NCBI RefSeq assembly: GCF_007003975.1
Contig: NZ_VFTC01000005.1
Location: forward strand, 1 to 64,000
Source of the DNA: Mesorhizobium sp. WSM4306
GTDB lineage: Bacteria; Pseudomonadota; Alphaproteobacteria; Rhizobiales; Rhizobiaceae
DNA length: 64,000 nucleotides
Reading direction: 5' to 3'
The notes beneath the pieces are model-generated. The model did no database searches and was not told where the DNA came from. It saw only the letters and a program-made list of their open reading frames with translations. Shown here in pieces: positions 20,384-28,743 of this stretch. The stretch's first letter is position 1. Each line of letters opens with the position of its first letter. A program made the position numbers and the translations under genes.

Positions 20384-21274
20384 TCACGCCTTCTGGTTCT
20401 GCGCCTTGGTGGTGATGATCACGCCGATGGTGTTGATGACCGCTCCGGCCCAGGTCAGCAGCTGGTAGTGCTCGCCGAGGAAGATCGTGCCGGCAAACAG
20501 GCCGACGGCCGCCGCCACATAGCCGATCTGGCTGAGATAGACCGGGCCGCCCACCGCCTGCAGTCGGAAGAAGAAGGCAAACATCGCCGAAGCTGACGCA
20601 ACCTGCGCCACGACGACCAGCGGCACGGTGCCGAGCGGGGCGAAGGCACTGAGGCCGAACAGTGCGAGAATCCCGACCAGCAGCAGCGTTGCCGAGGCCA
20701 GGTGGCTGCCGACGGCAAGCTCGATCGGACCGGTCCCTTCGGGCCAGTCGACGGTGCGATAGATGTTGCCGGCGGCAAGGCTGACCGGGATCATGAGCCC
20801 GACCAGCACCCAGAAGAAGTCGGCCGGCTGGCCGGCCTCGCCGCGCGTCACCGCCACCATAACCGCGCCGATGAAGCCGACGGCGATGCCTGCGACGCCG
20901 AGCATGTTGGGTCGCCTGACGCCGAGCAAGATCGAAAACATCAGCGTGATGACCGGCGACAGCGTGAACATGATGCCGGTGTAGCCGGCGCCAAGATGCG
21001 GGATGGCCGAAAACATCAACAGGTTTGGCGCAGCATAGGAGACCGCAGCGGTGATGAAGAAATAACGCAGCCTGTGCGGAGTGAGTCGCATGCGCTGTCC
21101 GCCGGCGAGCAGCGCGCACAACAGAACGCCGCCGGCGCCGAACGAGATGCCGAAGGCCCAGACCATGGCAGGAACGCCGGCTGCTGTCGCCAGCTTGCCG
21201 AACGGCAGCGTCAGGCCGAGCAGGCCCCCGGTGACGACCAGCAAGCCGGGTGCCGATTCCCAGAGAGATTTCAT
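20384..21274 (-). CDS. DMT superfamily (EamA) transporter
   Basis: A 296-aa membrane protein with ten hydrophobic segments in two EamA repeats, about 10-140 and 155-290, each ending in a conserved Leu/Gly-rich helix (the second contains FLGEHYQLLTWAGAVINTIGVI). These proteins export or import small metabolites; the substrate is unknown. The start (MKSLWESAPG) was chosen because the upstream extension is hydrophilic and lies in the shared regulatory region. It is divergent from a MarR regulator that probably controls it. Confidence 0.87.
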   Translation of the reverse strand: MKSLWESAPGLLVVTGGLLGLTLPFGKLATAAGVPAMVWAFGISFGAGGVLLCALLAGGQRMRLTPHRLRYFFITAAVSYAAPNLLMFSAIPHLGAGYTGIMFTLSPVITLMFSILLGVRRPNMLGVAGIAVGFIGAVMVAVTRGEAGQPADFFWVLVGLMIPVSLAAGNIYRTVDWPEGTGPIELAVGSHLASATLLLVGILALFGLSAFAPLGTVPLVVVAQVASASAMFAFFFRLQAVGGPVYLSQIGYVAAAVGLFAGTIFLGEHYQLLTWAGAVINTIGVIITTKAQNQKA

Positions 21275-21332
21275 CGGATGGTCCCGTCCACTCACTTGCG
21301 AAATTGGCACTTGCGGCACTCCACCGGTCCTG

Positions 21333-21375
21333 TATCTTGAGGTAACATAGCGCAAAGATTCTTAACGTCAAGATA
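21333..21375. promoter_or_regulatory. Candidate paired MarR operator in the EamA/marR intergenic region
   Basis: TCTTAACGTCAAGA at 21360-21373 is palindromic but for one base pair. A related site, TATCTTGAGGTAACA (21333-21347), is its inverted partner, with the ends TATCTTGA and TCAAGATA exactly complementary. The sites lie just upstream of the MarR start codon between the divergent genes, the normal place for autoregulated MarR operators. Binding is inference. Confidence 0.6.
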
Positions 21376-21390
21376 TTTAACGGTGAGACA

Positions 21391-21894
21391 ATGGATCGCG
21401 CAGCAAAGGCGGTCGAGCAGTGGACACGGGAACGGCCGGACCTGGATGTTTCGCCGATGCTGGTGCTCGGGCGGCTGAATGAAGCCTCGTCGCTGGTCGC
21501 CCGCGAACGTCTCGCGCCGCTGTTTGCCCGCTTCGGTCTGCAAGCCGGCGAATTCGACGTGCTGGCGACGTTGCGCCGGTCCGGCCAGCCTTATGCGCTG
21601 ACGCCGACCGCGCTCTACGAGGCGACGATGGTGACATCGGGCGCCATGACCAACCGGCTCGACCGGCTGGAAAAGGCCGGATTGACCCTGCGCGGCCCGC
21701 ACCCCAACGACCGGCGCGGCATTGTCGTGCAACTGACCGAAAAGGGGCACTCCTTGATCGATGAGGCCCTGACCGCCCACGTCGCCAACGAGCACGAAAT
21801 CCTGGCCGGCCTGACCAACGCCGAGCGGGAGACGCTGGCTCTGTTGCTTGGCAAATTGATCGGAAGCTTGGTTGACGTCAAAGGCGACACATAG
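21391..21894 (+). CDS. MarR family transcriptional regulator
   Basis: A 167-aa winged-helix regulator. The core has GEFDVLATLRRSG, then LTPTALYEATMVTSGAMTNRLDRLEKAGL as helix-turn-helix and RGPHPNDRRGIVVQLTEKG as the wing, with the conserved DRR. The C-terminal helix serves dimerisation. It is divergent from the EamA transporter, with two operator-like sites in between, so it likely represses itself and that transporter in response to a ligand carried by the pump. Confidence 0.93.
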   Translation: MDRAAKAVEQWTRERPDLDVSPMLVLGRLNEASSLVARERLAPLFARFGLQAGEFDVLATLRRSGQPYALTPTALYEATMVTSGAMTNRLDRLEKAGLTLRGPHPNDRRGIVVQLTEKGHSLIDEALTAHVANEHEILAGLTNAERETLALLLGKLIGSLVDVKGDT

Positions 21895-22060
21895 GCCGTT
21901 TCGGATTGCGCGCCAAAAGCAATGAGCGGCACGCTATTTTTACGCCTGTCATCACCGCGCGCCTGTACCGAAGGGGATCGAAATCCCTTATCAGTTGGAG
22001 TGCCGCAGCAACCTTATCCGCCGCTTCGTTGCCCTTGTGTTTGCTAAAAACGATCACCAT
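21878..22060 (-). pseudogene. Possible gene remnant or orphan small reading frame in AT-richer DNA
   Basis: The 290 bp between marR and the DUF1178 gene are poorer in G+C and unlike the neighbours in codon use. On the minus strand an open stretch of about 97 codons runs from 22171 to 21878, but its only ATG is at 22060. The 60-aa product contains AADKVAAALQLIRDFDPLRYRRA, a natural-looking helical pattern, then loses protein character. On the plus strand the same codon register ends in ALGARFDGQPIENVL, also plausible. I cannot decide which strand, if either, was coding. A decayed gene fits best. Confidence 0.3.
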
Positions 22061-22181
22061 TCCGTGGATCGTGCGCTTGGCGCTCGCTTTGATGGCCAGC
22101 CAATAGAAAATGTCCTGGAAATATACTTGAAAAAAGTCGCCGTTCAGCTTTCCTGAGCCGCCGCGACATCGTCATGGAAAA

Positions 22182-22607
22182 TCAGTTCCGCTCGTCGGGA
22201 AAGCTCGGGATCGGCATGAACTCGACGCCGTCCTCGGCCAGGCTCTTGGCTTCGTCCAGCGTCGCCTCGCCATAGATGCCACGCGCGTCGGTTTCACCGA
22301 AATGGATCTTGCGCGCTTCCTCGGCGAATTTGTCGCCGACATAATCGGCATTCTCGCGCACCTTCTCGGCCATCGCCTTCAGCCGCGCCAACGCCTGCTT
22401 CTGGGCTTCGCCCATGGCCAGTGCGATTGTTTCCTGCTTGCGGGCGGTGGAGACGGCCGGCGCCATCAGCGCCTTTTGCACCTTGTGCGAACCGCAGTTC
22501 GGGCAATCGACGAACCCACGCTTCTTCTGGGTGTCGAAATCCTCATTGCTGCGAAACCAGCCCTCGAACTCGTGCTCATGCTCGCAAATCAGGGCAAAGC
22601 GGATCAC
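22182..22607 (-). CDS. DUF1178 family protein
   Basis: A 141-aa soluble protein of the DUF1178 family, which is widespread in proteobacteria and of unknown function. It starts IRFALICEHEHEFEGWF, followed by the zinc-ribbon-like DCPNCGSHKVQKALMAPAV; the other ligands may be Cys/His in CEHEHEFEGWF. The rest is a charged helical region with a typical GEATLDEAKSLAEDGVEF segment near the end. The start is a GTG that overlaps the stop of the upstream nitrilase-family gene by 4 nt (GTGA), so the two are translationally coupled. Confidence 0.9.
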   Translation of the reverse strand: MIRFALICEHEHEFEGWFRSNEDFDTQKKRGFVDCPNCGSHKVQKALMAPAVSTARKQETIALAMGEAQKQALARLKAMAEKVRENADYVGDKFAEEARKIHFGETDARGIYGEATLDEAKSLAEDGVEFMPIPSFPDERN

Positions 22608-23476
22608 GAAGCCGCGCCCCTGAGCCGCGGCACTTCTGCCGTGCCGTCATTGACGGCAAAGTCGCGCGCGTTCTTGAGGTTGGGGATTTTTTTGCGCGCA
22701 GCCGACGACTGTGCTGTGTCGATCTCGGCGACAATCACGCCAGGCTCGGCATGCGCCGCCTCGGCGATGATGCGGCCCCATGGATCGACGATCAGCGAAT
22801 GGCCATAGGTCTCGCGGCCGTCCTCGTGCACACCACCTTGCGCCGCGGCGACGACATAGGCGCCGTTCTCGATGGCGCGGGCCCTGAGCAGCACATGCCA
22901 ATGCGCCTCACCGGTCTGGCGGGTGAAGGCGGCGGGCACCGACAAAAGGTCGGCGCCGGCCAGCGCCTCGGCGCGGAACAGCTGCGGAAAGCGCAGATCG
23001 TAGCAGACGGCAAAGCCCAGCCTCGCGCCGTCGATCTCGGTGACGACAGCCTCGGTGCCCGGCTCATAGGCGGCGGATTCGCGCCAGCTCTCGCCATTGT
23101 CGAGGTCGACATCGAACATGTGGATCTTGTCGTAGGTGGCAAGCGTGGCACCGTCCGGTCCAAACAGCAGCGCCCGGTTGGCGAGCTTGCCGTCAGCGCG
23201 CAGGATGGCGGTCGAGCCGATATGCAGGAAGACGCCAAGTTCGCTGGCGAGCTTGCGCGCCGTCGCCACGATGATGTCCTTGTCTTCCGAGGTGAACGAG
23301 GCAGCCCTGGCTTCCTTGTCGCGGATCAGCGCGCCGGTCATTTCCGGGGTCTGGACGTAGGTAGCACCCAGGCCTGCCGCCTCGCGCACCAGCCGTTCCA
23401 GATCGACCGCGTTGCGCTCAGGGCTTTCGCCCGAACGCATCTGGATCGCCGCCGCCTTGAAAACACCCATCGTCAT
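22604..23476 (-). CDS. Carbon-nitrogen hydrolase (Nit1/Nit2-like amidase)
   Basis: A 290-aa nitrilase-superfamily enzyme with a complete catalytic triad: Glu in TPEMTGAL, Lys in YDKIHMFDVDL, and Cys about 158 in GFAVCYDLRFPQLFR. The DKIHMFDVDL and DLRFPQL sequences are typical of the Nit1/Nit2 branch, which removes deaminated glutathione or omega-amides. Its start overlaps the glutaredoxin stop (ATGA). Pairing with glutaredoxin supports a role in glutathione damage repair, though that is inference. Confidence 0.9.
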   Translation of the reverse strand: MTMGVFKAAAIQMRSGESPERNAVDLERLVREAAGLGATYVQTPEMTGALIRDKEARAASFTSEDKDIIVATARKLASELGVFLHIGSTAILRADGKLANRALLFGPDGATLATYDKIHMFDVDLDNGESWRESAAYEPGTEAVVTEIDGARLGFAVCYDLRFPQLFRAEALAGADLLSVPAAFTRQTGEAHWHVLLRARAIENGAYVVAAAQGGVHEDGRETYGHSLIVDPWGRIIAEAAHAEPGVIVAEIDTAQSSAARKKIPNLKNARDFAVNDGTAEVPRLRGAAS

Positions 23477-23751
23477 GCCCTCTGTGTCGTCGAGCCGTCG
23501 GCAAGCAGCCTGTCCAGCTGCCCCCGCGCCTCCAGTTCGTGGAGTTCGTCGGAACCGCCGACATGCGTGTCGCCGATGAAAATCTGCGGAAAGGTAGCTC
23601 GTCCGTGCGCCCGCGAAATCATTTCCTGGCGCAATTCCGGCGAAAAGGATGCGTCATGCTCGGTGTAGGCGACGCCCTTGCGGTCGAGCAGCCGCTTGGC
23701 CGCCGCGCAATAACCGCACATCATGCGGGTATAGATCGTCACATCGAGCAT
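23473..23751 (-). CDS. grxC: Glutaredoxin 3
   Basis: A 92-aa dithiol glutaredoxin with active site CGYC at residues 12-15, the cis-Pro in TFPQIFI, and GGSDELHEL for glutathione binding. It reduces disulfides with glutathione in the cytoplasm. It lies 27 bp downstream of comF and overlaps the nitrilase-family gene by 4 nt, forming the operon comF-grxC-nit-DUF1178 common in rhizobia. Confidence 0.96.
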   Translation of the reverse strand: MLDVTIYTRMMCGYCAAAKRLLDRKGVAYTEHDASFSPELRQEMISRAHGRATFPQIFIGDTHVGGSDELHELEARGQLDRLLADGSTTQRA

Positions 23752-23778
23752 CAGTCTGCAATCCTGTCTTCCCTGATC

Positions 23779-24549
23779 TTATATAGTCGCGGACTCGTCG
23801 GCCCGAAAGTCCCCCGGCAGGACACGCGCGAAGGTCAGCACGTCGACCGCTGCGGCGCCGCCCTTTTTCAATGCCTTGGCGACCGAGCGCACGGTGGCGC
23901 CCGTGGTGTAGACATCGTCGACCAGAAGCACGCGGCGGCCGGCGATCTCGATTTCTGCTTCCGTGGGCACACGGAAGGCAGCGCGCACATTGTCCTCGCG
24001 CTCCTGCCGCTCCAGCCCGACCTGCTGGCGCGTCAGCTTGACACGCCGGATCGCCGAGGGTGAGAAAGTCACCCCGCTGAGATGCGAAACAGCCCTTGCC
24101 AGTTCCGCCGACTGGTTGAACTGGCGCCTGAAAAAGCGCCGCCAGTGCAGCGGCACCGGCACGACGACATCGGCGTCCGCGATCAGTTCGGCGCCGGCGC
24201 GCAGCATCCAGTGCGCCATCCATGGCGCGAGATCAGTGCGGTCCTGGTATTTCAGCCCTTGCACCATTTGGCGGGCGACCCCCGAATAGGCCACGGCCGC
24301 CCGCGCCCGCTCGAAAGGCGGCGGATCGGCGATCGCTTCGGCCGACAGGAAGCCCTCGCCCATGTCGTGGGTGAAGGGCGTACCCATCACAGCGCACCAC
24401 GGCCGCTCCAGGAGCCTGAGTTTCGGCCAGCAGGCGCCACATAAAACGCCAGGCTGAGAGACATGCCTGCGGCAGCCGGCGCAGACAGGCGGGAACAGCA
24501 CCCGCGCCGGCCAGTCCAACATCGTTTGAGCGAGGCTCTTGATCTCCAT
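23779..24549 (-). CDS. ComF family protein (phosphoribosyltransferase-like)
   Basis: A protein of about 256 aa. It has an N-terminal zinc-finger-like Cys cluster (CAGCRRHVSQPGVLCGACW), the FNQSAELAR segment, and a PRPP-type loop VLLVDDVYTTGATVRS near residue 215. ComF proteins take part in DNA uptake in competent bacteria, but homologues in rhizobia have no tested role. The start was set at MEIKSLAQ. An upstream ATG adds 12 residues but would overlap the divergent methyltransferase region. Confidence 0.88.
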   Translation of the reverse strand: MEIKSLAQTMLDWPARVLFPPVCAGCRRHVSQPGVLCGACWPKLRLLERPWCAVMGTPFTHDMGEGFLSAEAIADPPPFERARAAVAYSGVARQMVQGLKYQDRTDLAPWMAHWMLRAGAELIADADVVVPVPLHWRRFFRRQFNQSAELARAVSHLSGVTFSPSAIRRVKLTRQQVGLERQEREDNVRAAFRVPTEAEIEIAGRRVLLVDDVYTTGATVRSVAKALKKGGAAAVDVLTFARVLPGDFRADESATI

Positions 24550-24620
24550 CACCGGATCGGCCACGTGGTTTGTCGTCCGCGCCACGATATCACAAGGCGG
24601 ACAGACAGGGATTGTTTGCC

Positions 24621-25493
24621 TTGCAGCCGATCATCGATACAGAGCTCTGGCTGGCACACAAGCGCCGGGCATTGGGCCATCCCGTGGCCGGCGCCGATTT
24701 TCTGATGCGGCGGGCAGCGGAAGATCTCGCCGACCGGCTCGGCGCGGTCGAACGCCGGTTCGGCAAGGCCGCCGTACTGTTTTGCCAGACGCCGGCCGCG
24801 GCGGATGTGGTTGCAGCAAGCGGCAAGGCAGCAGAAATTGTGCGCGTCGAAGCGGACGCAGCGTTTCTGGACGGCCGGCCAGGGATGGTGGCACCGCTGG
24901 AGACCGTGCCGTTTCCACCGGAAAGCCTCGACCTCGCCGTCTCGCTTCTGTCTTTGCAGGCGATGAACGACATTCCCGGCATGCTGGTGCAGATCCGCCG
25001 TGCTTTGCGCCCTGACGGGCTCTTCCTTGGCGCCTTTGCGGGCGCCGGCACACTTTCCGAACTGCGCGAAAGCCTGCTCGCCGCCGAGACCGAGCTTTAT
25101 GGCGGCGCCAGCCCGCGTGTCATCCCCTTTACCGATGTCCGCGACGCCGGCGCACTCCTGCAGCGCGCCGGCCTTGCGCTGCCGGTGGCCGACGTCGAAA
25201 CGGTGACCGTGCGCTACGACACTCTTTTCGACCTCACCGCCGATCTCAGGGCGATGGGCGAAACCAGCGCGCTGACCGATCGCAGCCGGCGGCCGGGTGC
25301 ACGAAAACTGTTTGCCCGTGCAGCTGAAATCTATGCCGAACGTTTTTCGGACGCCGACGGCCGGATCAGGGCAAGTTTCTCTGTTGTCTGGATGTCGGGC
25401 TGGGCACCCGATGCCTCGCAGCAAAAGCCCTTGAAACCGGGCTCGGCGAAGGTCTCGCTGAAGACCATACTAGAAGGTCCTGACGGGCGGTGA
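24621..25493 (+). CDS. SAM-dependent methyltransferase, BioC/NDUFAF5-like
   Basis: A class I methyltransferase of about 290 aa. The N-terminus IIDTELWLAHKRRAL and the arrangement DFLMRRAAEDLADRL resemble the bacterial homologues of NDUFAF5, which hydroxylate or methylate a complex I subunit in mitochondria. The SAM-binding loop is less canonical than in UbiG. LQAMNDIPGMLVQIRRALRPDGLFLGAF is the typical post-SAM region. The start appears to be TTG with ACAGGG upstream; another TTG 17 codons earlier is possible. It is divergent from comF, and its substrate is unknown. Confidence 0.8.
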   Translation: MQPIIDTELWLAHKRRALGHPVAGADFLMRRAAEDLADRLGAVERRFGKAAVLFCQTPAAADVVAASGKAAEIVRVEADAAFLDGRPGMVAPLETVPFPPESLDLAVSLLSLQAMNDIPGMLVQIRRALRPDGLFLGAFAGAGTLSELRESLLAAETELYGGASPRVIPFTDVRDAGALLQRAGLALPVADVETVTVRYDTLFDLTADLRAMGETSALTDRSRRPGARKLFARAAEIYAERFSDADGRIRASFSVVWMSGWAPDASQQKPLKPGSAKVSLKTILEGPDGR

Positions 25494-25505
25494 CAGCGCT
25501 CCGGG

Positions 25506-25688
25506 TCAGTGCTCGGCGAAGGCGTTGGCAAGCTTGCTGTTGGTGTCGCTGAACAGAAACTGGATCGCATTGCTGACCTTGCCGACGCCGCCGACTATGG
25601 CAAGCGACAGCACGGCGACGATGAGGCCATATTCAATGGCCGTGGCGCCTGTTTCGTCTTCCAAAAATCGCTGCAACAATGTCTTCAT
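25506..25688 (-). CDS. Flp family type IVb pilin
   Basis: A 60-aa pilin with a short basic leader, MKTLLQRFLEDETG, and the hallmark processing region GATAIEYGLIVAVLSLAIV. Processing by a CpaA-type peptidase would be after the Gly, with the conserved E and Y at +5/+6 as in Flp pilins. No cpa/tad assembly genes are in the window, so this is an orphan copy, as in several rhizobia. TTAA half-sites upstream suggest CtrA control. Confidence 0.9.
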   Translation of the reverse strand: MKTLLQRFLEDETGATAIEYGLIVAVLSLAIVGGVGKVSNAIQFLFSDTNSKLANAFAEH

Positions 25689-25728
25689 GATCGTCGATCC
25701 CTCTTGTCACGACCATACCGCCGACCTG

Positions 25729-25757
25729 TTAAGAAAGGTTAACGGCACAAGCTTAAC
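25729..25757 (-). promoter_or_regulatory. Cluster of TTAA(C) half-sites upstream of the Flp pilin gene
   Basis: TTAA at 25729-25732, TTAAC at 25739-25743 and TTAAC at 25753-25757 lie 40-70 bp upstream of the pilin start. CtrA sites are TTAA-N7-TTAAC. Here the first pair is spaced by 6 bases, so it is near but not equal to the consensus. pilA is a CtrA target in Caulobacter. Assignment is tentative. Confidence 0.35.
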
Positions 25758-25815
25758 AGGCGATGAAACGGGGCCTGCGTTAAGGAAATCAATAAGCTTT
25801 TGTTAACCTTCTTCG

Positions 25816-26130
25816 TCAGCAGTCGCCGCTGCGCCGGCCATCGGCACGGATGATGCAGACCGAACTGGGGGAGGGCTGCAGCACACTTCTGCGCAGTGTA
25901 TAGGTGGCGCGCGAGCCGACCGAACCGGTGCTTATCGTGTCCAGGCCGCTTGTAAGGGCATCGCGGCTGGACGATCGCGTCTGTTTGTCGAGGACGGGGA
26001 CCGCAATCAGGGCCAGCGCCACCGCGGCCGAGCCGAACAGCAGCGTGATGCGCAATATGCTCATACCGGCATTGGCGGCGCGAAAGCTGCGATCCGGCCG
26101 GATCGAGTCCCATTCCCTGTCGAGGCTCAT
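25816..26130 (-). CDS. Hypothetical single-pass membrane protein
   Basis: I do not recognise this 104-aa protein. It has a charged N-terminus (MSLDREWDSIRPDRSFRAAN), one hydrophobic helix at about 25-47 (ILRITLLFGSAAVALALIAV), a Ser/Thr-rich stretch, and a short tail with two cysteines. The start has GGGAG at good spacing; the frame extends 20 codons further upstream. Codon use matches the neighbours, so it is probably genuine. It lies between the pilin and mutT genes on the same strand. Confidence 0.65.
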   Translation of the reverse strand: MSLDREWDSIRPDRSFRAANAGMSILRITLLFGSAAVALALIAVPVLDKQTRSSSRDALTSGLDTISTGSVGSRATYTLRRSVLQPSPSSVCIIRADGRRSGDC

Positions 26131-26228
26131 GCAATCGCTCCCAGCGAATCCGCTTTGCCGCAATTTTTCACGACGAGATAAATCTTCCATTAACGCTGGC
26201 TAAATCAGGCCGGCGAAATGGCTTCTGC

Positions 26229-26648
26229 TCACAACAGGTCAATGAGGAACTGGATCAGCGGGGCGTCGGCAGGCGGCATCGGATAGTCGCGCATTTGCTT
26301 TGGCCGCACCCATTTCAGCGCCTGCCCCTCTTTCGGCTGCGCGATGCCGCGAAAGCGACGGCAGACGAAGAGCGGCATCAAGAGATGGAAATCATCGTAG
26401 GAATGGCTGGCGAAGGTCAGCGGCGCCAGGCAGGGTATGTCGGTCTCGATGCCGATCTCTTCCTGCAGTTCGCGGATCAGGCATTGTTCCGGCGTCTCGC
26501 CGGGCTCGACCTTGCCGCCCGGAAACTCCCACAGGCCGGCAAGCTGCTTGCCCTCGGGCCGCTGCGCCAGGAGCACGCGGCCATCGGCATCGACCAGCGC
26601 GCAGGCGGCGACCAGGAGCAGGCGTTTACCTTTAGCAACCTCGCTCAT
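26229..26648 (-). CDS. mutT: 8-oxo-dGTP diphosphatase MutT (Nudix hydrolase)
   Basis: A 139-aa Nudix protein with a perfect Nudix box, GGKVEPGETPEQCLIRELQEEIGI minus its outer residues, near 45-68, and the MutT-type opening LLLVAACALVDADGRVLLAQRP. It removes oxidised dGTP from the nucleotide pool. The start ATG overlaps the stop of the GNAT gene by 4 nt (ATGA), fixing the start. A longer upstream frame is an artefact of the GNAT gene. Confidence 0.92.
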   Translation of the reverse strand: MSEVAKGKRLLLVAACALVDADGRVLLAQRPEGKQLAGLWEFPGGKVEPGETPEQCLIRELQEEIGIETDIPCLAPLTFASHSYDDFHLLMPLFVCRRFRGIAQPKEGQALKWVRPKQMRDYPMPPADAPLIQFLIDLL

Positions 26649-27424
26649 GCGCCGGGCGGCCGGCGATAGTAGTAGCGATAGACTTCCTCGAAGCCGAGCG
26701 ATCGATAGAGTGCCAGCGCCGGCGCATTGCCGGCCTCGACCTGCAGCCAGGCTTCCCGCGCCCCGCGCAGCCTGGCCCATTTCAGCGCCGACAGGATCAG
26801 ATTGCGGCCATGGCCCTTGTTGCGCGCCGATTTGTCGGTGGCGATCTCGAACAAGCCGGCGAGATCGCCGTCATGGACGCAGATCAGCACCGCCAGCGGG
26901 TCGGTCCCTTCCTCGAGCGCAAACAGCCCGACCTCGGGTTGAATAGCGCCGATGATTTCCGAAAGCCCCGGCCGCAGCGATGAATCCGAGCCGCTGACCT
27001 TGAGCGACGCACCAAGAAAGCGGCTGATGTCCTTCAGCGGAATCTGATCCATGGCCGGCGCCAGCTGCGCATCCGCCAGCGGCAGTCGCATCACCAGCGA
27101 TTCGTCGAATGTGCTCCAGCCCTCATTGTCGAGATGCGTGGCCAGGTCCGGCCCTGACAGCGGCGAGATGCGGAAGGTCAGCGGCCTGCCATAGGCATCG
27201 AAGCGCCGGCTGGCGCGGCCGATGCGCTCGGCAATGTGCTGGGTGTCGCCGGGATCGAGCGGGTTGACCGAGTTCAGGCGCTTGGCCGGATGGCCGGCCG
27301 TCAGCCGCACCACCCAGGTGCCGTCATAGTGGACGGCCGCTGCCGGCCAGGCGCGAAAACCCGCCGCCTCGTAGCGGCGCACGATGGCGAGCATGCTTGC
27401 CGGATGCCTGGAAGCCAACTCCAT
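26645..27424 (-). CDS. GNAT family N-acetyltransferase
   Basis: A 259-aa protein whose C-terminal half is a GNAT domain: LAGLFEIATDKSARNKGHGRNLI holds the acetyl-CoA loop (R..G.G), and AWLQVEAGNAPALALYRSLGFEEVYRYYYR is the closing motif. The N-terminal half may be a degenerate second GNAT fold. The start overlaps the argJ stop (TGATG) and the end overlaps mutT, so argJ-GNAT-mutT form one unit. The substrate is unknown. Confidence 0.88.
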   Translation of the reverse strand: MELASRHPASMLAIVRRYEAAGFRAWPAAAVHYDGTWVVRLTAGHPAKRLNSVNPLDPGDTQHIAERIGRASRRFDAYGRPLTFRISPLSGPDLATHLDNEGWSTFDESLVMRLPLADAQLAPAMDQIPLKDISRFLGASLKVSGSDSSLRPGLSEIIGAIQPEVGLFALEEGTDPLAVLICVHDGDLAGLFEIATDKSARNKGHGRNLILSALKWARLRGAREAWLQVEAGNAPALALYRSLGFEEVYRYYYRRPPGA

Positions 27425-28665
27425 CAGCTCCGGTAATCGCCATTGATGGCGACATATTCCTTGGTGAGGTCGCAGGTCCACACCGTCGCCTTGCCACGGC
27501 CGATGCCGATATCGGCGCGGATGCGGATGTCGTCGCGCTTCATATAGGCCGAGGTCGCTTCCTCGGAGTAGCCTGGATCGCGTTCGCCTTCATGCGCCAG
27601 CCGGTTGTCGCCGAACCAGATCGACAAAAGGTCGCGATCGGCCGGTTCGCCGGCCTTGCCGACGGCCATGACGACGCGGCCCCAATTGGCGTCCTCGCCG
27701 GCAACCGCCGTCTTGACCAGTGGCGAATTGGCGATCGACAGTGCGATGCGCTTGGCCGAGCGCGCCGATTTCGCGCCGGTAACGGTGACTTCGACCTGCT
27801 TGCGGGCGCCCTCGCCGTCGCGCACCACTTGCAGCGCAAGCGATTTCAGCACCTTGCCAAGTGCGCGGCGGAAGGCGCCGAGGCGCGCATCCTTGGGATC
27901 GCTGATGGCAGGCGCGCCGCGCCTGGCCGCAGCGCCGGTGGCGAACAACAGCAGCGTGTCGCTGGTCGAGGTGTCGCTGTCGACGGTGACCGCATTGAAG
28001 GTCTTGGCCGTGCCGCGCGACAACAAATCCTGCAGCACGGGGGCGGCGATCGGCGCGTCGGTGGCGATGAAGGACAGCATCGTCGCCATGTCGGGCGCGA
28101 TCATGCCGGCGCCCTTGGAGATGCCGTTGATGATGACGTCGGTGTCGCCGAGCTTGACCGTCGCGGTCGCCACTTTCGGATAGGTGTCGGTGGTCATGAT
28201 GGCCTTGGCCGCTTCGGTCCAAAGGTCCGGCTTGCCGTCCTTGACCAGTCCGGCCAGCAAATGGCTGAATTTCGTGGTGTCGAGCGGCTCGCCGATGACG
28301 CCAGTGGAGGCGAGGAACACTTCGCCTGGCGTGCAGCCGGCGGCCTTGGCCGCCGCCTCGCCGGTCAGTTGGGTGGAGGCGCGGCCCTTCTTGCCGGTGA
28401 AGGCGTTGGCGTTGCCGGAGTTGACGACCAGCACCCGCGCCTTGCCGGCGCCAAGGTTCTGCCGGCAGAAATCGACTGGCGCCGAGGGGCATTTCGATTT
28501 CGTGAACACGCCGGCGACAGCGGTGCCGGCATCGAAGACCATGGCCAAGAGGTCGGTGCGGTTCTTGTACTTGATCCCGGCCTCGGCGGTGGCGATGCGC
28601 ACGCCCTCAATGGCAGGCATTTTGGGATATTTCTTCGGCGCGAGCGGTGAAATCGTTGCGGACAT
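27424..28665 (-). CDS. argJ: Bifunctional ornithine acetyltransferase / N-acetylglutamate synthase
   Basis: A 413-aa self-cleaving enzyme of arginine biosynthesis that recycles the acetyl group from N-acetylornithine to glutamate. The cleavage and nucleophile motif [14 protein letters not shown] is present, with Thr about 195 becoming the N-terminus of the beta chain. [10 protein letters not shown] and [10 protein letters not shown] are further family signatures. GAGGTC precedes the ATG. It is the first gene of the argJ-GNAT-mutT unit. Confidence 0.96.
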   Translation of the reverse strand: MSATISPLAPKKYPKMPAIEGVRIATAEAGIKYKNRTDLLAMVFDAGTAVAGVFTKSKCPSAPVDFCRQNLGAGKARVLVVNSGNANAFTGKKGRASTQLTGEAAAKAAGCTPGEVFLASTGVIGEPLDTTKFSHLLAGLVKDGKPDLWTEAAKAIMTTDTYPKVATATVKLGDTDVIINGISKGAGMIAPDMATMLSFIATDAPIAAPVLQDLLSRGTAKTFNAVTVDSDTSTSDTLLLFATGAAARRGAPAISDPKDARLGAFRRALGKVLKSLALQVVRDGEGARKQVEVTVTGAKSARSAKRIALSIANSPLVKTAVAGEDANWGRVVMAVGKAGEPADRDLLSIWFGDNRLAHEGERDPGYSEEATSAYMKRDDIRIRADIGIGRGKATVWTCDLTKEYVAINGDYRS

Positions 28666-28690
28666 TGGAGACCTCGGGCGACGGAAAAAC

Positions 28691-28743
28691 TAGAGCATGA
28701 TGCCGAAAAGTGTGAAGCGGTTTTCGGACGACATCATGCTCTA
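28691..28743. repeat. Palindromic intergenic repeat, GAGCATGATG variant
   Basis: TAGAGCATGATG on the left and CATCATGCTCTA on the right are exact inverted complements, with inner arms CCGAAAA/TTTTCGG around GTGTGAAGCGG. The inner GAAAAGTGTG...CGGTTTTC part resembles the core of the 44-bp repeats elsewhere in the window. It lies upstream of argJ and of the caspase-like gene. Confidence 0.8.
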
